Origin: Acanthamoeba castellanii str. Neff
Lineage: Eukaryota; Discosea; Longamoebia; Acanthamoebidae
NCBI RefSeq assembly: GCF_000313135.1
Contig: NW_004457677.1
Span: 48,907-63,451, forward strand
Reading direction: 5' to 3'
DNA: 14,545 nucleotides
A program made the translations under genes and the position numbers. Under the pieces are notes generated by a model. That model was not told the DNA's origin and did not search any database. It worked only from the letters and a program-made list of their open reading frames with translations. Shown piece by piece: positions 1-9,072 of this stretch. The first letter of the stretch is position 1. Each line of letters opens with the position of its first letter.

Positions 1-72
1 CGCACAGCCCGCTTTCAAAGACAACGACTTCAACTGTTGGGTTGTCTGATGATCTTCTTGTTCAATGTGCAG

Positions 73-1029
73 AGAAGCATCGTGGTGCATTGGGGCGCCA
101 AGGCCAGCATGGGTCACTACACCTCCTACGTACATAATCCCACGTCGGGCCAGTGGAAGGAGTACAACGATGACAGAGTCTACGAGGTACACGCGCACCC
201 ACTTTGTGCTGACGATGTTCGCAGGACGCATCAAGTCAAGTTACTGATCGCGTTGTAACGTTGTAACGTGCGGACATGTCAACAGTTGAAGGAATCGGCA
301 GCCTTGGGCGAACAAGCGGAGAAGAACGGATATCTGCTCTTCTACGTCCATGACTCGGTACAACACCCAGCGCGGTTCCCAGAAAGGCGGCCACAAGCGA
401 AGCTACGATGGGCGCAGGCGTCGCGAAGATCCGCAAGGCAGAAAGCAGGAAGCCGACGAAGAGGAAGAGAGGGATCGCGTGACGATGGACGTCATGACAA
501 CAGCGAAGAGGAGAAGAAGGAGAAGAAAACGAAGAAGCCCTACAACTTCGACGACGCGATGGACGCGTGCAGCAACGCGGCGGAGGACAGCGATGACATC
601 CTCAATCTCAGCTTCTTCGGCGATCTGGCCAACAGCAGCACCAACGGTGCGGCTTCGGCGGAACCTCATAAGCGCGACGAAGAGGAGCGCAAGACGACGC
701 AAAGCCGAAGAGTAGATGAAGATGCGAGGGCGGCCACGCGAACGGTGACGGTAACGAAGCCCGCGAGGGAGGACGGGAGGACGAACGGCAATCGGGAGGC
801 CAAGGAGGACAGTGCTGATGACGAAGATGAAGAGCTCAAGCGGGCCATCGCTCTGTCCCTCGCGGAAGCCACGGAGAAGGACACGAAAGCGAAAGCGGAA
901 GAGGAGGCAAAGAGGCGGAAGCGCGCCGACGAGCAGGAGCGTAAGGCGAGCGTTGCGGTTGGCGGCGGCGACGAAGAAGAGAGCGGGCTCGAGGACAAGA
1001 GAAAGCGGAGGAAGAGGCAAGCACCGTGA
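73..1029 (+). CDS. USP-family ubiquitin carboxyl-terminal hydrolase, C-terminal part with a UIM (5' end outside the window)
   Basis: Cysteine protease that removes ubiquitin from substrates. What is visible is the end of the USP catalytic domain. The His box VVHWGAKASMGHYTSY has the catalytic His codon at 115-117. The acidic third-residue site EYNDDRV lies near 160-177, and the closing GYLLFY strand is in the next exon. Exons are 73-186 and 286-1029. The intron 187-285 (gtacac...aacag) joins in phase 0 to give DRVYE-LKESAALGEQ. Position 72 ends a pyrimidine-rich tgcag acceptor, so bases 1-72 are probably intron, although frame 1 stays open. The tail is Lys/Glu-rich and carries a textbook ubiquitin-interacting motif, DEELKRAIALSLAEA, at about 826-870, then stops at 1027-1029. 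Between about 345 and 480 frame 2 has better codon use than frame 1, which suggests paired small indels. The USP call is firm; the subfamily is not resolvable. Confidence 0.88.
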
Positions 1030-1133
1030 GATGCCCCCTGCCTTGAATCCTCCTGTACGAAATCCAGTGATTTATGTATTGTGTATTGATCTGCTCCTGG
1101 TTTTAAAAATGAAACCAAGGGCCACACAATCCC

Positions 1134-1593
1134 GTTGATGGAGAAAATGGTGGTTGTGGCAAGGCACCTCCACAACAACTTTTGTACAGAGCATTCAGCC
1201 CCACTAGATCAAGATTCTGTGGGAAGGGCCCTTGTCATGCTTGCCAACCCAGGAAGCCAGCACACATGTGCATGTTGGAAAAGTGAATGGCGTGAGAACC
1301 TGAGGGGGCGAAAAACAACACCAAGCAAGTGTGAATATTGCTTTCTCATAGGGCCAGAACAAGGATGTCAGAGGTCACTTTGTAAAGAATGGGATTGTGG
1401 CCCACTGTCAGCCCTTGCCCCTCCCATGGGAACTGCCTGGCAAGGCCCAACTGGGAAGCAGCATGGGACACCCCTCCTGGTGCCCCATATTCTAAGTGCT
1501 TCAGGACTTAGGATGGTGCCCACTGCCACCAATGTGAGAAAAGGGCGTGATGGTCAGATTTCATGTAATACTCACCCACAACTGAACGCCTGA
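1134..1593. other. CpG-depleted intergenic block with one long open frame
   Basis: Between the deubiquitinase stop and the RCC1 gene start, the base composition changes abruptly. From 1134 to 1586 I count only three CG dinucleotides, while TG and CA are abundant; flanking coding DNA has about one CG per 6-10 bases. One frame is open on the plus strand from an ATG at 1138 to the stop at 1591-1593, about 151 codons. It has two CxxC-like cysteine groups, but its codon use does not match the neighbouring genes and I recognise no family. A short imperfect hairpin (cctggttt/aaaccaagg) lies at about 1096-1119. It could be a methylated, decayed mobile element, a foreign insertion, or an unusual intergenic spacer. 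No terminal repeats or transposase motif were seen. Confidence 0.5.
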
Positions 1594-1664
1594 TTTAACC
1601 CAAACAGGAGCCAAAGGAAGCAAGTTGCCCGCGCCCTTTCTTTCTTGCCCCGAAAGTGCACAAA

Positions 1665-4600
1665 ATGAAGAGGGTGGAGGATAGCAAGACGCAGCTTGAA
1701 GATGATGAGCTGCAGCTCAGAACCCCTTCGCCCGCCCAGGCAACACAAGGCGAGATGCTCACCCTGTCGGCCGCGCAACACCAGGACAGCGACGACTTTG
1801 AGGCCAACCCGTTTGTATTCTCGATGGAGCAGCCCTCGTACGTCTACCTGTGGGGCTCTGGCGGCTGGGGCGCGCTGGGCATGGGCGGCGAAGACGACGA
1901 CGATGACTACTACGACGAGGACGGGGCGGCCGACTCGGCGCGCCCCACCCTCCTGCGCAACCCCGCGCTAGACGGCCTGCAGCTCCGACAGATCGTGTGC
2001 ACCAAGCGGCACACCCTCTTCCTCACCGGTGTGTGCCCCAGACACCTCGTGCGTTGCCCCCGACACTTGGTATTGCTCACACCGCGCTATTTGTGCGGAG
2101 GTTAGGGTGCGGAAGGGTGTTCGCGTGCGGCTCGAATGTGGGGGTCGAGCTGGCGCACGACGAAGGTCGACGGGTGGTGGCGCGCCCGGAAGAGGTCAAG
2201 CTGCCCCAGCCTGCTGTGGGGAGGGCCTTCGAGCTCGCGTCCGGCAACGGCTACAACCACCGATTTCTTCTCTGTAGTAGCGCCTCTTCTTCACCATCTT
2301 CTGGCTCGTCGGAAGCGGGCGACACACAGGTCTACTGCTGGGGCGAGAGTACCACAGCACCACCTGCGCAGCATTGATGTGAATTGACGACTCACATGCG
2401 TGCGTGGGCAGGTACCCAGGGGCAGCTCTTCTTCAATGCGCGTTGCGTCGAACAGCCCCGGCTGGTGGAGTCGCTGCAGGGCCTGGACGTGGTGCAGGTG
2501 GCCACCGGCGACCGTCACAGCCTCGTACTCACGTGTACGTCGATTGCAGTGTGAAGTGGTGCTTGCTTGAAATCGGATCGAAGCCTGACCGCCGATCGCT
2601 CATCAGCCCAGGGCCATGTGTTCAGCTCGGGCAAGAACGGCGATGGGCAGCTGGGCCTGGGCGACTCGGTGCTTCATGGACCTGGACCGCACCCCGTCAT
2701 CGGGCTCGACGGGTTCAAGGTGGTGCAGATCGCGTGCGGCGAGTCGCACTCGGTCGCGCTCACCGACGCCGGCACGGTTTACACGTGGGGCAACGGGTTG
2801 TCGGGCCAGCTGGGCCACTGCAACGAGTCCTCGGTCAATAGGCCGCAGCTCGTGCAGGCCTGTCTTGGCATGAAGGTCCTCTACATCGCCTGCGGCAGCT
2901 ACCACACCGTGGCCCTCATCGGTGCATGACCCCCCCCCTTCGTACCGCAAAAGAACGAAAAGGGCAGAAGAATGAAGACGACAAAGAATGACGTCTCTTA
3001 TCTCTTTTGTTATGCACAGATACGGGCGATGTGGTGGTGTGGGGCTCGAATGAGGAGTCGCAGCTGGGGATCGAGGGCGAGTCGTTCCTGTCGGCGCCCA
3101 CCAGCAACCTCCACCTCAGCGGACAAGGCATCATCGCGGTCGCCTGCGGCACCGGCCTCACAGTCGCTTTGTCGGGTACCACACCACGCCACGCTTACGT
3201 GAAGCTCTCCTGGTCATGTTGTGACACATCGGCCTGACTCTGATGGTACTCTTTCCAGCTGACGGCCGAGTGTTCGCCTGCGGCATGCTTCTGGAACGGA
3301 TCCCCATACCCCGCGTCGTGCTGCCCGCCGGCAAAGGCATCACTCAGATCGCCTGCGGCGCCCAATACATTGCCGCCTGGCGCGGTACCGTAACCACCCT
3401 CCCCACTACTCCCCAAACACTGGACAGTGCCTCCGGTGAATTTGCTGACGTGTCACTGTCGACGACAAACAAAGGGCCGCTGTCGCCGTCACTCGCGGGC
3501 CTGAGGGCAAGGATCAGCCGGGCGGTCGACCCCAACTCCTGGCTGGCCCTGAGTGCGCTCATCGACCGAGACGAGTGCAGCGATCTCCTGCTTCGGCTGG
3601 GCGACGGCAGCGCGATACACGCCCACCGCGTCGTGCTGGCCATGCGCAGCGACAGTCTCAGCGCCGAGCTCGTGGACCTAGAGGCGGCCCCAGGAGCGCG
3701 CCACTGCCGCCGACCCGGCGGCGCGCACCACTCTTTGCCTGCCGCCTTGGGCGACTCCCCGCGCGGTTCGGGCGTTCCTGCAGTACCTCTACTGCGACAC
3801 GCTGCCGCCGCTGCCGGCCACGCTCTTCGTGCTCCACCGGCGCCAAAAGCTCGCCGTCGGCGATGATTCGGACTCGGACGTTGAGGACGTGGTGGGCCAG
3901 CTGCTCCACTTGGCCCGGCTCTATGCGACAAAGCCGCTGGAGGACCTCCTGGAGAAGATGGTGGCGTTCCCTCGCCTGGCCGCGGCCGCCGCGCTCGACG
4001 CGCCATCCCCGGTGAGCAACACGCTGGCGTCAGACCTCCTCGCGGCTTTCGAACAGCCACTTTTCTCCGACCTCTCCTTCATCGTGACGCCGTCCGCCGC
4101 GACTGCTGACGATGGTGCCGGCTACGATGAAGTCGCGAAGAACGAAAGTGGCGACAAGGAGATGCAAAAGAACGAAGACGCCCACGCCGACGAAAAGATC
4201 GAAAGCGAAGAGGCTCAGGCGAACGAACATCCAGTGGCGATAGAGATCGTGGCCCACAAGTGTCTGCTGGCTCCGCGCAGCGACTACTTCCGTGCGATGT
4301 TTCTCACGGGCCTCAAGGAAGCAACTCAGCGCCGTGTGCCGATCGCGGGGCTGCGGCCCGAGGTCTTCCGCCAAGTTGTGCGGTATCACTACAGCGGGTT
4401 CGTGGGCGAAATCGACCCTGAACAGGTGGTGGAGCTCTTCGTGGTCGGCAACGAGTTCGGTATGGACGCTCTGGTGCGGCCGTGTGAGCGGATGATCGAG
4501 CGCGGGCTCGACCTGGACAACGTGAACGATCTGTGGGGCATGGCCACCACCTTCGCCAGCGAGCAGCTCAAGCAGCTGTGCATCGCCTTCTTGCTCAAGC

Positions 4601-5065
4601 AGCTCCGCCCAAAGAAGATTGGCACGGGCCGGGTGGCGGCCCTGTCTCTGGAGCTCCTCGAGGCCGTCTGCGCTCGGATGATCGCCACACCCGACTCGAG
4701 TACGGCTGCAGTGCCCACATTCCTATCCGAGCTCTATTCTGACCGCACGCACACGCACACGCACACGCACACGCACACGCACACGCACACGCACCGTGCG
4801 AGCAGATGTTATGAACTGCGGTTCCTGCAAGGAAAGCATCACGCGGTTGGACGAGAGGGAGATGTGCCCCCACTGCGTGCTGTGCGGTCGCGTGCTGTGC
4901 CAGCGGTGGAAGAAGCGCGGGTGCATCCACAAACTCCTTCGCCACGATGGACCGCCGCAGCTGCTGCGCCTGTTCTCGCCCCATGGCAAGTCAGGCTTCG
5001 TGCCCGGCGTGGTGCAGCCGCTGTGCCACCCCTGCCGCGCGATCCTCAGCGCCCACGGGACGTGA
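1665..5065 (+). CDS. RCC1-repeat protein with two BTB/POZ domains and a C-terminal FYVE-like zinc finger
   Basis: Seven exons: 1665-2028, 2106-2348, 2412-2534, 2607-2921, 3020-3175, 3259-4699, 4806-5065. All six introns are GT-AG, phase 1, 63-106 bp. The product is about 966 residues if one frameshift is allowed for. Residues about 50-440 form RCC1 propeller blades (YLWGSGGWGALGMG, GRVFACGSN, GHVFSSGKNGDGQLGLG, IACGSYHTVAL). A first BTB starts at CSDLLLRLGDG (about residue 500), and a second at FSDLSFIV (about 668), which has an acidic insert of about 45 residues before AHKCLLAPRSDYFRAMF. The last exon is a cysteine-rich FYVE-like finger (NCGSC...HCVLCGRVLC...LCHPC). BTB proteins usually recruit Cul3 ubiquitin ligases, and RCC1 propellers bind partners or act as exchange factors; a role here is inference. 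The ATG at 1665 has A at -3. The frame jumps +1 between 3672 and 3725 inside BTB1 with no usable intron. Confidence 0.87.
4746..4794 (+). repeat. (CACACG)n hexamer microsatellite inside RCC1/BTB intron 6
   Basis: About eight near-perfect copies of a cacacg/cgcaca hexamer fill the middle of the intron 4700-4805. The repeat keeps one frame open as alternating Thr-His, which could mislead gene callers into extending the BTB exon. Removing it as an intron (donor gtacgg at 4700, acceptor gagcag ending 4805) joins the exons in phase 1 and restores the cysteine-rich finger. Confidence 0.85.
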
Positions 5066-5730
5066 AGCCGTGTGGCCCTGTGTTCACAAAGACCACCACA
5101 CGCACACTACCACATGCACGACCGCACGCGCACTCTTTCTTGCCTTTGGTTCTCGGTGCGGCAGATGGATGCGGCACGCGGGTTGGTCAAGCGATCCAGA
5201 GGTGTTGATACAACCGGAGAAGTTGCGGTTGCGGTTGCGGTTGTGTTGTGTTGGTTGCGTGGCGTTAGTGCGGAGAGTGGATGAGCTCCCGTTGGATATG
5301 AACAACTAGTTCTGCCGCGCAACACGGCCCAAACAAGTTTTCGTGTGTCCGTCTGTGGCGCAGAGGCCCCGGGCTCAAGAGAGGCAGGTGGTCCGTCCAC
5401 CAGCGCACTCGCATGCCCAACAACGAGCTGTCCGTTGGCCAATGCCCAGCAACGATAATTGTCGACATTTTAGCGTGCCCCCTAAAATCCCGCAACCGAC
5501 GGCAGATAGCTCCCCAAGTTGTGTCGGTTTGGGGAGGAAATGGGGGAGACATCAGGTTGGGGGGCGTGTGCGCCGCGGCAGACCAACCACCCCCAAACAC
5601 GCCACAGTTGGGGGGACATGCACGCTCTTCTCTCTTTCCTCTCTCCCTGTCCCTCTTGTTCTTCTTCCCCGTCTTCTCCCTCTTCTGTTAGACGAGGTCC
5701 GAGCCCACTACCCTTCCGGGCCGCTTGAGC
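5066..5730. other. Intergenic region between the RCC1/BTB gene and the alpha-crystallin gene
   Basis: There is no convincing gene. It holds a (GTTGCG)3 repeat with a variant fourth unit at 5222-5245, G-rich runs alternating with C-rich runs at about 5525-5615, and a long pyrimidine tract near the end. A possible extra exon of the upstream gene was considered: donor gtgaag at 5062, acceptor ggcag ending 5164, open to a tag stop ending at 5309. The stop at 5065 ends the finger in the normal place, so I prefer that. I see no canonical TATA box and no perfect heat-shock element (alternating nGAAn/nTTCn). Confidence 0.5.
5624..5692 (+). promoter_or_regulatory. Pyrimidine tract ending in ttag, a possible 5'-UTR intron acceptor or start region
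   Basis: About 65 nearly uninterrupted C/T bases end in tctgttag, 39 bases before the ATG at 5731. This is the shape of a polypyrimidine tract plus 3' splice site, so the transcript may have an upstream non-coding exon. It could instead be a pyrimidine-rich initiator region. Only transcript ends would decide. Confidence 0.35.
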
Positions 5731-8700
5731 ATGGAGGGCGGCGGAGGAAGTGGCGGCTTGGGCGACCGGCAGCAGCAGGGGCCAGGGCGAGGGCCGCCAC
5801 CCCTTCGGAGGACTGTCTCCGGCGGAGACCTATCACCGGGTACGACTGCAGCCGCAGCGCATTTGTTCATCTCTTTGCGTTTGGCATCAGATTTATGATT
5901 GATGCTTTTCAAGTCGTTCTTTGATTGATGATGGGCACACTTACGATCGATTTTATTGTTTTCATCTGTTTAATCTTCTCTTTGTGGTTTGTGTAAAGGC
6001 GGCGACGGAAGCGGGCAGCTGCAAGCGGGCCTTTTGCACAGTCACGCGCACCACCACCTGACGCTGTCGCCCCAACCCCAGCTGCCTCGCCATCTGTCCT
6101 CTCCGCCGCTTCCGCATCACATCCAGCAACAGCAGCAGCAGCTCTCGATGCAGCATCAACAGCACCTCGCCCTGTCCTCCTCGCGACATCATCACCCGCT
6201 CATGCATCATCTCGGCGGCGGCGGCATGCCGCACCAGCAGCACAGCCTGCACGAATCCTCCATGTCGGTGGGCGTGCACCACTCCGAGCCGGACCACCTC
6301 GACGTACGTCGCACCAGGGTGTGTGTTGCCTGGCCAAAAGATGCTGTGGTTTGTGTGCGGTCGTTCGTGTTCTCCGGTTCGAGAGCCCGGGCGTACCGCG
6401 CGTGTGTGCTTGCGCACTAACCGTTCTTCTTTTCGTTTTTGATTTCAAAATGCCGTAGGATCCGCTCACCTCTTCCGGACCTGTGCAGCTGCATGACGGG
6501 CTCACTGACTCGCACCAGGTACCCCCTTTTCTTGACAACCATCTCACTACGCCGCACCAACGCACCTACACTCAAAAAAAAACAAAACAACACAAAAAAC
6601 GACACTACAGGCCTCGCTGATACGCCACAGTGCGGACGCCCAACACCTCATCTACTCCATGCCGTACGTGATATTCCTCCTTTCTTACGTGGTCACTCGT
6701 TCTTTTTCTCGATCGATGGAGCTTGCCGTATCTCGGCAACATCTAGGAACCTGTTTTAATGTCAGGTTACTTCTCTGATTGGACAACTTTTAATTTGGCA
6801 AACGTGTTCCGACCTTCCGCTGACTTTCCTTCTTTGACCTTGCCCTGTAACCAGACCGGGTCTCGGCAGCAGCGGCGGTGGCTTCGCCATGGCCCAGGCC
6901 TATGGCCACCACTACCACCAGCACCACCAACCGCCGCCGGCGCATCAACACCACACTCAGCACCGATCACCCCACCAGCACCAACTTCACCAGCAGCACC
7001 AACAATTCCCACCACCACCGATAGATGACGAAGACGAAGATGAGCCAGGTACGCTCCAACCAGCAAACTCGCGCAATCTGAATCTCGGACTGGGTGATCT
7101 GCAACCGAACCTGTTTTGGAGAAAATGTGCAGATCGTGAGTGTAGTGACTGTTTCGGGGTTATATATCTTTTAATTTTTGAACTTGTTTTCCCACCGCAG
7201 ATACACCAGTGACGACAACGACGACCACGCACGGCGCGAGGGGAGCAGCAGAGGCCGGCGGGGAGGAGGCGGGCGAAGGCGAGGAGAGCATCGGGAAAGA
7301 CGGAACGCGATTCGTTTCGCTGCGGGAGCGGGAGGAGATTGCCCGATGGGCCTACAGGACCTGGTTCAGGTAACACACACCAGCTCCGTTGCCTCACCAC
7401 ACGACTCACGCGACACACGCACCACCGCACGCACACGCACACCGGACAGAGTGAAGCCGGGACACAAGGAAGTGAAGGACAAGTGGTGGGCACTCTACTA
7501 TCGAAAGCTGTTGCCGCAGTACCACCTGCGGGACAATTACCTCGGCCGGAAGATCAACCAGTGGATCGAGGAGGACCTGGAGCCCCTGAAGGTGGCCCAC
7601 CCCGAGCAGTTCGTGCAGAAGGCGCAAGGCAGGCCGGGACGCAAGCCCAAGCTCCGAACCAACCCCGATGGTGCGCTCGCGCTCTCAATTGGCGCAGCAA
7701 GGCGCAATGTCCACCGTGACTCAGGTGTCGTGCGTGTCGTGTTGCGTGTGTCGTGTGCAGGAACGCTGATGAAGAGACGAAAGCCCAACAGCAGCAAGGA
7801 GGGCACGATGCCCGCCTATGCCAATGTGGAAATGATTCAGCCCACAGCCAACGAAGGTACCACCCAGTTGGTGTGTGTGTGTGTGTGTTGTATTGAGCTG
7901 ACGTCTGCCTTCCTGGTCACTGCAACGTGCAGGAATGGACACGCCGTTCATGCAGAAGCTGGCCACGTGCTGTGTGGACAATAATGTGGATTGGAGCGCG
8001 GAGCAGCTGGAGGCCGATATGGCGTGGTTCAAGAAGAATCGGCTCCAGATCATGGAGAACATTCCCAGCCTCACCAAGGGCAGCAAGCGAAAGGTGGCGC
8101 CATCTGCACCTCTCTTCCCACTCGGTCGAGGCCGATTGGCGGGTGGCTAACTGGCGAAAGCGTGTCGTGTCCGTGTGCAGAAGGAGCAGGGTGGAGCGAC
8201 ACCGAAGCGACATCGGCCCACGGACGATCCACCAAAGCACGTGCACAGCTTCCCCGATGGAGTCGAACTCTCCTGCGACATCCCCTGGATTAAAACAGGT
8301 GCGCAGCCGCCACCACCCTCCGTCGCGGCTCTCACGAGTCCGTAATTTACTGAACAGCGCTGACTCTTTGCTTTTCGCTCTTCGCTCTTCATTTTTCGTT
8401 CTTCGCTCTTCGTTCTCTGCAGACATGCACAAAACGGTCGAGGCCTACGTCATCCAGATCGACTTGCCCGGAGTGGCCCCGGAGACGGACCTCTCTGTGA
8501 AGACCGACGGCAACAAACTCGTGATCAAGGTCTCTCCCTCCTTCTCCCTTCCACCTTCTTTTGCGCCCCAGGCGCAGTGGGTTGGCTGACGCGGTGATCG
8601 CGGTGTCGCTGGTGCAGGGCGAGCGGAAGAATCGACATTCGCTGCTTTCGCCCGAGAGCGAGAGCACGCTGGAGAATCTGTTGGTGCAGCGACCAGAGGG

Positions 8701-8956
8701 TCCCTTTTCGCTTCAGGTGGTCCTGCCCCCGAACGCCGACATCGCTCATACTGAGCAGGTATGCAACCATCATCGTCCCGGTCATCATCAGTGTCTGATC
8801 ACGGGCTCTCTTTCCCCTTTTCGTCTCCACCCCCCACAACCCACGCAGAGGTACAGCCACGGGGTGCTGACCATCAAAGTTCCGCTCAAGGCGCCGCAGT
8901 GGCGCACCCTCGACATCCTGCACCTCAGCCCCAACCGCTCGCACCTTGTAGATTAG
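5731..8956 (+). CDS. Hsp20/alpha-crystallin domain protein with His/Gln-rich N-terminus and AT-hook-like patch
   Basis: Thirteen exons: 5731-5839, 5999-6303, 6459-6518, 6611-6663, 6855-7048, 7201-7369, 7450-7670, 7761-7856, 7933-8093, 8181-8298, 8423-8529, 8618-8758, 8849-8956. Every join keeps phase and gives 613 residues. Residues 1-240 are low complexity (Gly, Gln, His, Pro). Residues about 275-360 look like a folded, charged domain that I do not recognise (REREEIARWAYRTWF, KDKWWALYYRKLLP). GRPGRKPK at about 357-364 resembles an AT-hook. Residues about 500-592 are an alpha-crystallin domain: EAYVIQIDLPGV, the GER turn, GPFSLQVVLPPNAD and YSHGVLTIKVPL. Classical small heat-shock proteins are 15-30 kDa chaperones, so this is a long multidomain relative. 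It may be a nuclear co-factor rather than a general chaperone (inference). No heat-shock element was seen upstream. Confidence 0.85.
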
Positions 8957-9040
8957 TCTCCCACCTAATATTTATTTCGTTAATGCTCATCACCCACAAC
9001 ACCTCGTGTTCGCCTTAGCTTCGAAAATCAATAAGAAAAT

Positions 9041-9055
9041 AATAAAGAAAATAAA
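9041..9055 (+). terminator. Tandem AATAAA polyadenylation signals of the alpha-crystallin gene
   Basis: Two aataaa hexamers (9041-9046 and 9050-9055) lie in an A-rich stretch 85-100 bases after the stop at 8956 and fewer than 35 bases before the next ATG at 9073. The 116-base gap must therefore contain the 3' end of one transcript and the start of the next. Assigning these hexamers as poly(A) signals is inference from position. Confidence 0.45.
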
Positions 9056-9072
9056 CAAGCAACAAAGGAGGC

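Noticed and set aside
403..1020. Long minus-strand frame opposite the deubiquitinase tail
   Set aside because: It is the mirror of Lys/Glu/Arg-rich coding DNA; the plus strand contains a clear UIM and stop.
3344..4060. 238-codon minus-strand frame opposite BTB1
   Set aside because: Pro/Arg/Ala-rich composition typical of the reverse of GC-rich coding DNA; the plus strand holds the BTB sequence.
4742..4798. Thr-His repeat protein segment
   Set aside because: It is the hexamer microsatellite of an intron read as codons; beyond it the frame loses all domain similarity.
4796..5065. Separate small zinc-finger gene starting near 4796
   Set aside because: There is no ATG with its own upstream region, and the intron 4700-4805 joins it to the BTB gene in exact phase.
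5164..5309. Eighth exon of the RCC1/BTB gene
   Set aside because: It is possible by phase (donor at 5062) but ends in a Leu-Arg run from the GTTGCG repeat, and the stop at 5065 ends the finger in the usual place.
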